Part shown: piece after piece, positions 16,653 to 24,848 of the stretch
How positions within the stretch are numbered: the stretch's first letter is position 1
Layout: every line of letters starts with the position of its first letter
Assembly (NCBI GenBank): GCA_934120265.1
Contig: CAKOTU010000007.1
Coordinates: 1-55,773, forward strand
DNA length: 55,773 bases
DNA from: an uncultured Bacilli bacterium
GTDB lineage: Bacteria > Bacillota_I > Bacilli_A > RF39 > UBA660
Direction of reading: 5' to 3'
Translations under genes and position numbers: made by a program
Notes under the pieces: model-generated
The model's input: only the letters and a program-made list of their open reading frames with translations
The model's database searches: none
Told to the model about the DNA's origin: nothing

Positions 16653-16922
16653 ATGGCATTAAGTAAAGAAAAGAAAGCTGAAATAGTTAAAAATTTTGGT
16701 ACTTCAGCTAACGATACTGGTTCTTGTGAAGTTCAAATTGCAATTTTAACAGAAGAAATTAAAAATTTAACTGAACACTTAAAAGAACATCAACATGACT
16801 TCCATTCTAGACGTGGATTACTTAAAAAAGTAGGTCAAAGAAGAAGTTTATTAAATTACTTAGTTAAAAACGATGTTACAAGATATCGTGAAGTTATTAA
16901 GAAATTAGGATTAAGAAAATAA
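16653..16922 (+). CDS. rpsO: 30S ribosomal protein S15
   Basis: This 89-aa protein is the normal S15 length. It has KNFGTSANDTGSCEVQIA, LTEHLKEHQHDFHSRRGL with the rRNA-contacting HxxDFHSRRGL segment, and LLNYLVKNDVTRYREVI. S15 binds the 16S rRNA three-way junction early in 30S assembly. GGAGAGA precedes the start. pnp follows. Confidence 0.96.
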   Translation: MALSKEKKAEIVKNFGTSANDTGSCEVQIAILTEEIKNLTEHLKEHQHDFHSRRGLLKKVGQRRSLLNYLVKNDVTRYREVIKKLGLRK

Positions 16923-16934
16923 TCATAAATAGTA

Positions 16935-16962
16935 GGCACTTATTTTAAGTGTCTTTATTTTT
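16935..16962 (+). terminator. Hairpin between rpsO and pnp
   Basis: Stem GGCACTTA/TAAGTGTC with a three-base loop and a T-rich tail. It could be a partial terminator or an RNase processing site, as seen between rpsO and pnp elsewhere. Confidence 0.6.
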
Positions 16963-16983
16963 AATAAAAGAAGGAGGATTTAA

Positions 16984-19116
16984 ATGAAAAAAGTATTTGA
17001 AATGGATTTTAGAGGAAGAAAAATAGTTGTTGAAAATGGAGAAATGGCTAAACAAGCAAACGGTGCAGTTTTAGTTAGATATGGCGATACTGTAGTATTA
17101 TCTACAGCTGTTGTAAAAAAAGAAGCAAATATTTTATCTGACTTTTTTCCATTGATGGTAATATATCAAGAAAAATTATATTCAGTTGGAAAGATTCCAG
17201 GTGGATTTATAAAAAGGGAAGGAAGACCAACAGATGCAGCTACACTTGCAGCTCGTATGATTGATCGTCCTATGCGTCCAATGTTTAAAGAAGACTTTAA
17301 AAACGAGGTTCAAATTGTTAATACAGTATTATCTGTAGATACTGATAATTCACCTGAATTAACAGCAATGTTAGGATCTTCTTTAGCAGTAGGAATTAGT
17401 GAGATACCTTTTGATGGCCCAATTGCTGGTGTTAAAGTAGGACATGTTAACGGAGAATTTATTATTAACCCAACTCCTGCTGAATTAGAATTATCTGATA
17501 TCGATTTAACTGTTGCCGGTACTAAAGACGCTATTAACATGGTAGAAGCAGGGGCTAAACAAGTATCAGAAGATTTAATGTTAGAAGCATTAATGTTTGG
17601 ACATGAAGCTATTAAAGAGCTAGTTGCGTTTGAGGAAAAAATAATCGCCGAAATTGGTGAAGAAGACATGGAATATGAAAAACTAGAGATAACTTCTGAA
17701 TTCAAAAAAGAAATTAGAGATCTAGTTGAAGATAAATTAAATAAAGCTATGCGTATTAAAGAAAAATTAGAAAAATATGCAGCTATAGATAGTGCTAAAG
17801 AAGAAGTTGTAGAAAAATATCGTTTAGAATATGAAGATAAAATAAAAGAAAAAGAACTAAACGAATTATTAACTAAAGTTAAATTAGTACTTGAAGAAAT
17901 AGAATATGAAATATTTAGATGTATTGTAGTTAAAGAACATACTCGTGCAGATGGACGAGCTATGACAGAAATTAGACCATTATCAACTGATATTGATATT
18001 TTACCACGTACTCATGGTTCAGCATTATTTACAAGAGGAGAAACACAAGCTTTAGCAATTACAACACTTGGTGCTTTAGGTGAACACCAAATATTAGATG
18101 GTCTTTCTTTAGAAGCTGAAAAAAGATTTATGTTACATTATAACTTCCCAGCATTCTCAGTAGGAGAAACAGGAAGATACGGAGCTCCTGGTAGAAGAGA
18201 AATTGGACATGGAGCATTAGGAGAAAGAGCTTTACTTCAAGTAATGCCAAGTGAAGATGAATTCCCTTACACTGTTCGTGTTGTATCAGAAGTATTAGAA
18301 AGTAATGGTTCATCAAGTCAGGCAACAATTTGTGCTGGATGTATGAGTTTAATGGCTGCTGGTGTTCCTATTAAAGCCCCAGTTGCTGGTATAGCCATGG
18401 GATTAATTACTGATGGTGATGATTATACTATCCTTACTGATATTCAAGGTATGGAAGATCATTTAGGAGATATGGACTTTAAAGTCGCAGGTACAAGAGA
18501 TGGTATTTGTGCTTTACAAATGGATATCAAAATTAAAGGTATTACTAAACAAATTTTAAAAGAAGCTTTAGCTCAAGCAAAAGTAGCTCGTATGGAAATT
18601 CTTGATGTTATAGAAGCACAAATTAAAGAACCAAGAAAAGAAGTTAGTAAGTATGCACCTAAAACTTTAACATTTACAATTGATCCAAATAAAATTAAAG
18701 ATGTTATTGGTAAAGGTGGAGAAACAATTACAAATATTATACTTGAAGCTTCAAATGTAACAGCAGTAACAGATATGAATGCTGTTAAAGTTGATTTAGA
18801 AGATGATGGTAGAGTAATTATTTATCACTCTGATAAAGAAATAATTGAAAGAACTGCTCAAATGATTAAAGACATTGTTCGTGAAGTAGAAGATGGCAAA
18901 GTTTATACTGGTAAAGTAGTAAAAGTAGAGGACTTTGGATGCTTTGTAGAATTATGGCCTGGATGTGAAGGATTAGTACATGTTTCACAACTTGCTAATG
19001 AAAGAGTAGAAAAACCTAGTGATGTTGTTAAAGTAGGGGACGAAATAATAGTTAAGTCATTAGGATATGATAAAAAAGGAAGATTAAATCTTTCTCGTAA
19101 AGAAGCATTAAAATAG
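16984..19116 (+). CDS. pnp: Polyribonucleotide nucleotidyltransferase (PNPase)
   Basis: This 710-aa protein has the full layout: two RNase PH domains separated by a helical domain (about residues 1-550), a KH domain with DVIGKGGETI (about 575-585) and a C-terminal S1 domain (YTGKVVKVEDFGCFVEL, from about 640). RPTDAATLAARMIDRPMRP and DIQGMEDHLGDMDFKVAG are characteristic. It degrades RNA 3'-5' using phosphate, usually within a degradosome. AGGAGG precedes the start. The gene ends 20 bases before the promoter of the poly-G leader, with no strong terminator visible in between, so readthrough into that leader is possible. Confidence 0.97.
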   Translation: MKKVFEMDFRGRKIVVENGEMAKQANGAVLVRYGDTVVLSTAVVKKEANILSDFFPLMVIYQEKLYSVGKIPGGFIKREGRPTDAATLAARMIDRPMRPMFKEDFKNEVQIVNTVLSVDTDNSPELTAMLGSSLAVGISEIPFDGPIAGVKVGHVNGEFIINPTPAELELSDIDLTVAGTKDAINMVEAGAKQVSEDLMLEALMFGHEAIKELVAFEEKIIAEIGEEDMEYEKLEITSEFKKEIRDLVEDKLNKAMRIKEKLEKYAAIDSAKEEVVEKYRLEYEDKIKEKELNELLTKVKLVLEEIEYEIFRCIVVKEHTRADGRAMTEIRPLSTDIDILPRTHGSALFTRGETQALAITTLGALGEHQILDGLSLEAEKRFMLHYNFPAFSVGETGRYGAPGRREIGHGALGERALLQVMPSEDEFPYTVRVVSEVLESNGSSSQATICAGCMSLMAAGVPIKAPVAGIAMGLITDGDDYTILTDIQGMEDHLGDMDFKVAGTRDGICALQMDIKIKGITKQILKEALAQAKVARMEILDVIEAQIKEPRKEVSKYAPKTLTFTIDPNKIKDVIGKGGETITNIILEASNVTAVTDMNAVKVDLEDDGRVIIYHSDKEIIERTAQMIKDIVREVEDGKVYTGKVVKVEDFGCFVELWPGCEGLVHVSQLANERVEKPSDVVKVGDEIIVKSLGYDKKGRLNLSRKEALK

Positions 19117-19136
19117 AATTTTTATTTAAAAATTTC

Positions 19137-19165
19137 TTGCTACATAATATAAAAAATGATATTAT
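19137..19165 (+). promoter_or_regulatory. Promoter of poly-G leader 1
   Basis: TTGCTA and TATTAT with a 17-base spacer. The copy at 49056 has the same geometry, which supports this reading. Confidence 0.6.
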
Positions 19166-19189
19166 TAATACAGTAAAGGTAGTGATAGT

Positions 19190-19249
19190 ATGGTTAAAGA
19201 GACAAAAATAAACTTAACTCAAAACCTAATCTGGGGGGGGGTTATTTAA
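19190..19249 (+). CDS. Leader peptide ORF 1 with internal G9 tract (19 aa)
   Basis: ATG with AAAGGTAGTGAT upstream. The product begins MVKETKINLTQN and passes through W-G-G encoded by TGG GGG GGG, then stops at TAA 19247. With one G fewer, the frame would run on through the inverted repeat to a TAA in the loop of the terminator. The second copy is currently in that extended frame. Confidence 0.5.
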   Translation: MVKETKINLTQNLIWGGVI

Positions 19250-19275
19250 TCATACTATAATACTAATTAATAGTA

Positions 19276-19328
19276 AAAACACAAATAAACTAGGGTTTTA
19301 ATACTCTAGATTTCTTTGTGTTTTTTTT
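19276..19328 (+). terminator. Terminator at the end of poly-G leader 1
   Basis: Outer stem AAACACAAA/TTTGTGTTT, inner stem CTAGGG/CTCTAG, then T8. Confidence 0.75.
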
Positions 19329-19470
19329 GTTTTCCCTTTATAAATGTATGTTGTTTTATAGGCACATAAAGATGTTAAAAACATGTATTATGACTATATG
19401 TTTATAAGAATTAAAAAAGGGTATAATTAAAGTATAGATAAAAAGTAAGAAGTAAGAAAGAAGGAGAAAT

Positions 19471-20640
19471 ATGAAAAGAAAAGGATTTACTTTAATAGAA
19501 TTGCTAGCGGTAATAGTAGTACTAGCAATAATCGCACTAATAGCAACACCAATAGTAATGGATACAATAAAAAGTGCGAAGAAAGGAGCAGCCGAGAGAA
19601 CTGCAGAAAATTATATTGATGCGGTAGAAACTGCGGTTGCCACAAAACGCTTAGATGAAATTATTTTAGAAGGAGAATATCTAATTCAAACAAATGGAAA
19701 TCTATGTCCAACATCAGGATGTGGAGAAAATGACAAAGATAAAGTTGTTATTGAAATGAATGGAAATAAACCAATAAAGGGAACAATAACAATAAGTAAT
19801 GGCCAAGTGACAACGGATTCAAAAATGATAGTAGAAGAATATATGGTGCGTTATGATGAAACAATAAAGAGATATATTGCAGAAGAACCAAAAAAATATA
19901 ATGATGGTGAGGTAGTATATTTTAATGTAGATACAGGAACACAATGTACATCATCAGAATATACAGAAGCACAAAGTAATACTGGTGTAAAAGAAGGGTG
20001 TATGAAATTTTATGCCTTTAATGATGAAGGTGGATTTGCGCTAAATTTAATATTAGACCACAATACAACTGCGACAGTAGCGTGGAATGATACATATACA
20101 GATGATAGTGGTGCTAAAATCAATACTAAGGGTCCAAAAGAAGTATTAGAACAGTTAAAAACAGATACAGACACTTGGCTTGGAACGGAAACTCCAGCAA
20201 ATTACACAATGGATCAAGCAACTCAAACAAGCAAAGCAAGTTATACAGTGGATTATAGTAGTTATAAAGCCAGACTAATAACAGCTAATGAAGTAGCTCA
20301 AATAACAGGAAATACATCATGGGATGAAAAGAATCCAAGTGGTACTTATTATTTTGACACCAATACTTCATCTCAAAGTATAACTTGTCAAAGTGGGAAC
20401 ACAAGTGGATGCGCTTATGGATGGTTATACGATAGAACAAGCCAAACTTGTACAAAATATGGATGTTTTAATAATTCAAATCAGATTATTTATGGTTATT
20501 GGACAGCATCTTCCCGTGCCGACGGCACTTCTCGTGCTTGGTACGTGCACTATCATGCTCTTGTGACCGGCGATAGTGTTGTCAATAGCTACTACGGTGT
20601 TCGCCCAGTTATAGAAGTATTAAAATTTAGGCTTTCATAA
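19471..20640 (+). CDS. Pilin-like protein B with variable C-terminal lectin-like domain
   Basis: This 389-aa protein has a class III (type IV) prepilin signal, MKRKG^FTLIELLAVIVVLA, cut by PilD before F, then a conserved amphipathic helix. Residues from about 150 match pilin-like genes A and C, ending in YGWLYDRT, GYWTASS and YGVRPVI, which resembles C-type-lectin/FGE-like domains. The first 45 codons are nearly identical to gene D at 49297 although the rest differs, so the gene is a mosaic. From about 20508 the codons switch: 30 of 34 end in C or T. Many Cys residues (QCTSS, GCMKF, TCQSG, GCAYG, TCTKYGC) suggest disulfides outside the cell. GAAGGAG precedes the start. Likely a surface pilus subunit; the ligand is unknown. 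Confidence 0.78.
   Translation: MKRKGFTLIELLAVIVVLAIIALIATPIVMDTIKSAKKGAAERTAENYIDAVETAVATKRLDEIILEGEYLIQTNGNLCPTSGCGENDKDKVVIEMNGNKPIKGTITISNGQVTTDSKMIVEEYMVRYDETIKRYIAEEPKKYNDGEVVYFNVDTGTQCTSSEYTEAQSNTGVKEGCMKFYAFNDEGGFALNLILDHNTTATVAWNDTYTDDSGAKINTKGPKEVLEQLKTDTDTWLGTETPANYTMDQATQTSKASYTVDYSSYKARLITANEVAQITGNTSWDEKNPSGTYYFDTNTSSQSITCQSGNTSGCAYGWLYDRTSQTCTKYGCFNNSNQIIYGYWTASSRADGTSRAWYVHYHALVTGDSVVNSYYGVRPVIEVLKFRLS
20508..20640 (+). other. Variable tail of pilin-like gene B
   Basis: The tail uses codons such as GCC, GAC, GGC, CAC, ACC, AGC and CGC that are rare in the gene body. It differs from the tails of A and C while keeping W-x-V and YGVRPV. This is like a region diversified by templated mutagenesis or replaced by recombination. 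Confidence 0.55.
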
Positions 20641-20661
20641 AGATATTATTTTATTAAATTG

Positions 20662-20686
20662 ACTGTGTGAATATGCACAGTTTTCT
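20662..20686 (+). terminator. Terminator after pilin-like gene B
   Basis: Stem ACTGTG/CACAGT with an eight-base loop followed by TTTTCTT. Confidence 0.75.
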
Positions 20687-20713
20687 TGTGATTTTATTTG
20701 AAATATAAAAGGG

Positions 20714-20742
20714 TTTACTTTATAATTTGATTATGGTAGAAT
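20714..20742 (+). promoter_or_regulatory. Promoter of ndk
   Basis: TTTACT and TAGAAT with a 17-base spacer, 19 bases before the ndk start. Confidence 0.6.
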
Positions 20743-20761
20743 ACATTCACGAGGTGAAAGA

Positions 20762-21205
20762 ATGGAAAAATTAAATAATAACGTAAAAGCAAAAGACACA
20801 AAAACATTAACAATAATTAAACCCGATGGAATGAAACATATTGATGGAATTATTAATATGTTTTATGAAAATGGTTTAAAAATAAATTCTTATAAGCTTG
20901 AACAACTAACAGATGAAATTCTTGAAGAGCATTATTCCCATTTGTTGGATAAACCATTTTATCCAAAGTTAAGAGATTATATGATGAGTTCTTTAGTAGC
21001 AATTATGGTTTTAGAGGGAGAAAATGCGGTTGAAAAATTAAGAGCTCTAATGGGACCTACTGATGCTACTAAAGCTGAACCTGATACGATTAGAGGTAAA
21101 TTTGGAACAGATATAACTTATAATGCTATACATGGTTCAGATTCTGATGAAAATGCAAAAAGAGAAATAGAAAGATTTTTTAAGGTAAAACAAAAGAGGA
21201 TTTAA
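20762..21205 (+). CDS. ndk: Nucleoside diphosphate kinase
   Basis: This 147-aa protein carries TLTIIKPDGMKH, the MGPTDATKAEPDTIRGKFG loop and the phospho-acceptor His in NAIHGSDSDENAKREI. It transfers the gamma phosphate from ATP to NDPs. The N-terminus is about ten residues longer than usual (MEKLNNNVKAKD before the core). GAGGTGAAAG precedes the ATG. It converges on the HIT gene with a shared bidirectional terminator. Confidence 0.95.
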   Translation: MEKLNNNVKAKDTKTLTIIKPDGMKHIDGIINMFYENGLKINSYKLEQLTDEILEEHYSHLLDKPFYPKLRDYMMSSLVAIMVLEGENAVEKLRALMGPTDATKAEPDTIRGKFGTDITYNAIHGSDSDENAKREIERFFKVKQKRI

Positions 21206-21220
21206 TCCTCTTTTAATTTT
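21192..21220. terminator. Bidirectional terminator between ndk and the HIT gene
   Basis: AAAAGAGGAT/ATCCTCTTTT overlaps both stop codons, with A runs on the left and T runs on the right. Confidence 0.8.
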
Positions 21221-21597
21221 TTATAAATATTTTCTACATCATCTATAGCACTATCATTTTTAATTAACTTAATTGATATATTATCTTTATAATATGGTTT
21301 TAGATGCATATGATAATGTTTTACTTCTTGAACACATCCGTTATTTTGTAGTAATGAAATACCATCGCAATGAAGTTTTTCTTCTAACCTCTTTTTAATT
21401 TTTTTACTAGCTTCATTGATGTGAGTTAAAGTTTCTAAGTCGATATCATCTAAGTCTTGAAAATGTTTTTTAGGAATTATCAAAGTATGACCATTAGAAT
21501 CAGGGTTGATATCTAAAAAAGCAAGTACATAATCATCTTCATATAATTTATAACATGGTATTTCTCCAGCAATAATTTTACAAAATAAACAATCCAT
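21202..21597 (-). CDS. hit: HIT family nucleotide-binding protein
   Basis: This 131-aa histidine-triad protein starts MDCLFCKIIAGEIPCYKLYED and has the catalytic HYHMHLKP motif (H-x-H-x-H) near residue 95. The metal-binding CxxC of many HIT proteins is present at the start. Such proteins hydrolyse nucleotide phosphoramidates or related adducts. A TATAAT on the minus strand (21622-21617) and AGGAGATGAT lie upstream. It is transcribed toward ndk and overlaps it by 4 bases. Confidence 0.93.
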   Translation of the reverse strand: MDCLFCKIIAGEIPCYKLYEDDYVLAFLDINPDSNGHTLIIPKKHFQDLDDIDLETLTHINEASKKIKKRLEEKLHCDGISLLQNNGCVQEVKHYHMHLKPYYKDNISIKLIKNDSAIDDVENIYKKLKED

Positions 21598-21886
21598 TTT
21601 ATCATCTCCTATCTTGATTATAGCAAAAAAAGAAAAAGAGATAAACTCTTTTTTATCTACTTGATAAAGTTTTTAAACAAGAATCGAGCACGGTAGTTAA
21701 GTCTATTAGGAATATTCGGAGTTATATCTGCAAAACAAAAAATAAGAACCCAAGGTTCTTAAAATAAATTAAAAATTTATTATATGTTCTGAATACTGCG
21801 AATATTCATTATATTATTATATAAAATGAATAAAAATATACAAAATAATGAGAAATTAATGTATAATACTAAATGGAGATGATTTT
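21598..21886. other. Intergenic region between the HIT gene and sufC
   Basis: It holds the minus-strand promoter of the HIT gene and a plus-strand TATAAT about 20 bases before sufC. A hairpin AAGAACC/GGTTCTT at about 21748-21764 has its T-rich tail on the minus strand. I see no ORF. A minus-strand small transcript ending at this hairpin is possible but unsupported. Confidence 0.4.
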
Positions 21887-22672
21887 ATGCATACATTAAC
21901 AATTAAAAATTTAAGTGTGGAAGTTAATCATAAACAGATATTAAAAAATTTAAATTTAGAGATAAATAGTGGTGAAATACATGCTATTATGGGGCCTAAT
22001 GGAACAGGTAAGTCAACTCTTACTAAGGTAATAATGGGCGATAAAAACTATAAAATTACTGAAGGAGAAATTCTTTTTGACGGGGAAAAATTAAATGATT
22101 TAACAACTGATGAAAGAGCACGTTTAGGTATTTTCTTAGGTCTTCAAATGCCTTTAGAAATAGAAGGTGTTAGTAATGCTGACTTCATGAGAAGTGCATT
22201 ACACGCTAAAGAAGGAAATGATTTTAAATTATTTAATTTTATTAAAGACATGGATAAATATGTTGAAAAATTAAAAATGAATAAAGACATGATTCATCGT
22301 GGCGTTAATCAAGGTTTCTCTGGTGGCGAAAGAAAGAAAAATGAAATTCTTCAAATGTATTTACTAAAACCTTCTATGGTTTTACTAGATGAAATAGATT
22401 CTGGACTTGATGTTGATAGTTTAAAAATAGTAGGAGAAAATGTAATGGATTATTATAATGAATCAAATGCAGGAATTTTAGTAATTACACATTATCAAAG
22501 ATTACTTGACTACATTAAACCTACACATGTTCATATCATGAAAGATGGATCAATTATCAAAAGCGGTGGTAGTGAACTTGTTAAATATATTGAAGAAAAT
22601 GGTTATGAAAAAATAGAAAAAGAAACAATATCTGGTACTTGTATCATTAAGGAAATTACTAGTCATGAATAA
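21887..22672 (+). CDS. sufC: Fe-S cluster assembly ATPase SufC
   Basis: This 261-aa ABC-type ATPase has Walker A GPNGTGKST, the SufC-typical GFSGGERKKNEILQM signature, Walker B VLLDEIDSGLD and the switch ITHYQRLL. It powers the SufBCD scaffold. GGAGATGAT precedes the start. The SufB/D-like gene overlaps its end by 8 bases and sufS follows, so this is the start of a SUF operon. Confidence 0.95.
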   Translation: MHTLTIKNLSVEVNHKQILKNLNLEINSGEIHAIMGPNGTGKSTLTKVIMGDKNYKITEGEILFDGEKLNDLTTDERARLGIFLGLQMPLEIEGVSNADFMRSALHAKEGNDFKLFNFIKDMDKYVEKLKMNKDMIHRGVNQGFSGGERKKNEILQMYLLKPSMVLLDEIDSGLDVDSLKIVGENVMDYYNESNAGILVITHYQRLLDYIKPTHVHIMKDGSIIKSGGSELVKYIEENGYEKIEKETISGTCIIKEITSHE

Positions 22673-23459
22673 AATAAATATAGTTAATAATGAATTAAAA
22701 AAAACAGAATTAGACAAAAGTATTGAATGTAGTTTTGATATTAATGATCGTTATGGTATTAATGTTTTAAAATTAATTATTAAAGAAAGTACAGATATAG
22801 AGTTAGATATTGAAGCAAAAGAAGAATTAATTATTGAAATTAATATTTTGGTTTTAGATAATGTTACTTCAAATATATATGAAAATATAAATGGTAAAAA
22901 AGCTAAAATAAGAAGTAAATATGAATTAAAAAAGGATAGTAATTTGATAATCAAAAAAATTAATAATATTGATTCAATAAAAGAACAAAGTATATTTTCA
23001 CTGAATGGTGAAAATGCTAGTGTCAAAAGAGTATTAAAAACAATTAGTAATGGTAATGAAAAATACGATGTTATTGTAAATCATAATAGTAAATCAACTA
23101 AAAGTGATATTATAAATCATGGTGTAAACATTGAAAAAGGAACATTAGTTTTTGATGTTTCTAGTATTGTTCCAGAAGATATGGATAAGTGTTACGTTAA
23201 TCAAAGCAACAGGATCATTAATTTAACTAATAATAAATGTAGTATTAGTCCTAATATGTATATCGATTGCTTTGATGTTGTTGCAAATCATAGTGCCTTT
23301 ATAGGGACATTTAAAGATGATGAACTATTCTATTTACAAAGTAGAGGAATAGATAAAATAGACGCTACTAAATTATTAATTAGAGGATTCTTGACAAGTG
23401 AATTAAGTGAAAAGCAAAAAGAAACATATAATAAGATAATTGATAAGTATTGGAGGTGA
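22665..23459 (+). CDS. sufD: Truncated SufB/SufD family scaffold protein
   Basis: This 264-aa protein is much shorter than SufB or SufD (about 420-470 aa). The C-terminal core is recognisable: CSISPNMYIDCFDVVANHSAF, IGTFKDDELFYLQSRGI and a final helix (RGFLTSEL). The ANHSA histidine corresponds to the key His of SufD. The N-terminal domain is reduced to a short beta-rich segment. It overlaps sufC and is followed three bases later by sufS. No second SufB/D gene is present in this operon, so it may act as a homodimeric scaffold with SufC. I call it SufD-like on the His motif, but it could be the ancestral SufB/D type. Confidence 0.75.
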   Translation: MNKINIVNNELKKTELDKSIECSFDINDRYGINVLKLIIKESTDIELDIEAKEELIIEINILVLDNVTSNIYENINGKKAKIRSKYELKKDSNLIIKKINNIDSIKEQSIFSLNGENASVKRVLKTISNGNEKYDVIVNHNSKSTKSDIINHGVNIEKGTLVFDVSSIVPEDMDKCYVNQSNRIINLTNNKCSISPNMYIDCFDVVANHSAFIGTFKDDELFYLQSRGIDKIDATKLLIRGFLTSELSEKQKETYNKIIDKYWR

Positions 23460-23462
23460 ATT

Positions 23463-24659
23463 ATGAATAGGGAAGATTTTCCAATTCTTAAAAAAGATAT
23501 AATTTATTTTGATAATGGTGCTACAACATTGAAACCAAAAGTATTATGTGATGGTTTGAATGATTATTATATGAATTATAGTGCTAATGCTCATAGGGGA
23601 GACTATGATATTAGTTTAAAAGTGGATAAGATGTATGAAGGTACTAGAGAAAAAATTAGAAAGTTTATTAATGCTAAATATGCTCGCGAAATAATATTTA
23701 CAAGTGGAGCAACTGACTCTTTAAATAAAATAATTTTTGGTTATTTTAGAAATTACCTACAAGAGGGCGATGAAATTCTTTTGAATCACGCTGAACATGC
23801 ATCTAATTTGCTGCCTTGGTATGAATTAAAAGAAGAAAAAAAATTAGTTATAAAATATATTGAATTAGATAGCAATTACGCTGTAACACTAGAAAATGTA
23901 AAAAAAGCAATTACAGAAAAAACAAAAGTAATTTCTATTGCGCAAATAACTAATGTTGTAGGTGACGTAAGAGATGTAAAAGAGATAATAAAGTATGCTC
24001 ATTCTAAAGGAATATTAGTTGTTGTTGATGGGGCTCAAAGTGTTCCACATTTAAAAGTTGATGTTCAAGATTTAGATTGCGATTTTTTAGCTTTTTCTGC
24101 TCATAAAATGTGTGGTCCTACAGGTTTAGGAATTATGTATGGTAAGGAAGAATATTTAAATAATACACATCCTATTATCTTTGGTGGAGGAATGAATGCT
24201 TCATTTGATGAAGATGGTGTTCGCGTTTACAAAGAGATACCTGGTATTTTAGAAGCTGGTACTCCAAACATAGCTGATGTTATCGCTTTTGGTAATGTTA
24301 TTGATTATTTAGATAATATAGGTATAGAAAATATTGAAAAATATGAACAAGAGTTAAAAGATTATGCTGTATCTAAGTTAAAAAATATAAAAGATATTAT
24401 CATTTATAATGAAAATACAAAGAGTGGTATTGTAACATTTAATATGAAAGATGTCTTTGCTCAAGACTTAGCTATTTATTTAAATAAATATAATATTTGT
24501 GTTAGAGCAGGTAATCATTGTGCTAAAATTTTAAAAAATGATTTGAAAATAAAAAATACGTGTCGAGCTAGCTTCTACTTTTATAACACAAAGGAAGAAA
24601 TAGACAAATTAGTAGAGGCTCTTAGCAATCCTAATATAAAAAATGAACTTATATATTAG
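23463..24659 (+). CDS. sufS: Cysteine desulfurase SufS
   Basis: This 398-aa class V aminotransferase-fold enzyme has the PLP lysine K215 in FSAHKMCGPTG and the catalytic Cys353 in RAGNHCAK, with the group II (SufS) lineage pattern YFDNGATTLKP at the start. It takes sulfur from cysteine for Fe-S assembly. In Bacilli the acceptor is normally SufU, but no sufU follows; the operon ends here. GGAGGTG precedes the start. Confidence 0.93.
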   Translation: MNREDFPILKKDIIYFDNGATTLKPKVLCDGLNDYYMNYSANAHRGDYDISLKVDKMYEGTREKIRKFINAKYAREIIFTSGATDSLNKIIFGYFRNYLQEGDEILLNHAEHASNLLPWYELKEEKKLVIKYIELDSNYAVTLENVKKAITEKTKVISIAQITNVVGDVRDVKEIIKYAHSKGILVVVDGAQSVPHLKVDVQDLDCDFLAFSAHKMCGPTGLGIMYGKEEYLNNTHPIIFGGGMNASFDEDGVRVYKEIPGILEAGTPNIADVIAFGNVIDYLDNIGIENIEKYEQELKDYAVSKLKNIKDIIIYNENTKSGIVTFNMKDVFAQDLAIYLNKYNICVRAGNHCAKILKNDLKIKNTCRASFYFYNTKEEIDKLVEALSNPNIKNELIY

Positions 24660-24780
24660 AGTTATAATTTACAAATCATAATATATATGTTAGATGTATA
24701 ATAAAAAATTTAATACAAATGATTATTTTTAAAATCTGTATGATTGAATATCTAAATTTTTAGGTTTACAAAATTTTATA

Positions 24781-24806
24781 AAAAGATGACAATTCATCTT
24801 TTTTTT
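24781..24806 (+). terminator. Terminator upstream of the RNase J gene
   Basis: Stem AAAAGATG/CATCTTTT followed by T8. A TATAAT about 5 bases later is a likely -10 for the RNase J gene. The 24660-24780 stretch contains no ORF. Confidence 0.75.
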
Positions 24807-24848
24807 GGTATAATGTTTAAGTCTTAAAATGAAATGAAAGGAGAAATT

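Larger units (their letters stand above)
19172..19328 (+). promoter_or_regulatory. Poly-G leader 1: candidate phase-variable attenuator upstream of pilin-like gene B
   Basis: This block is nearly duplicated at 49091-49248. In order it holds AAAGGTAGTGAT (ribosome-binding site), a short ORF with a run of nine G, an inverted repeat that pairs the ORF start (ATAGTATGGTTAA) with the sequence just after the G run (TTAATCATACTAT), and a rho-independent terminator. Conservation covers both structure and ORF, which suggests a cis-acting leader and not chance. Pilin-like gene B starts 143 bases after the terminator. Confidence 0.6.

Noticed and set aside
19231..19241. G run as an assembly error
   Set aside because: Both copies of the leader carry a run of about the same length in the same context. 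The exact length may still be uncertain from sequencing.
19172..19328. c-di-GMP riboswitch before the pilin gene
   Set aside because: Such riboswitches often precede pilus genes, but none of the conserved core sequence is present. The G run and short ORF point to another mechanism.
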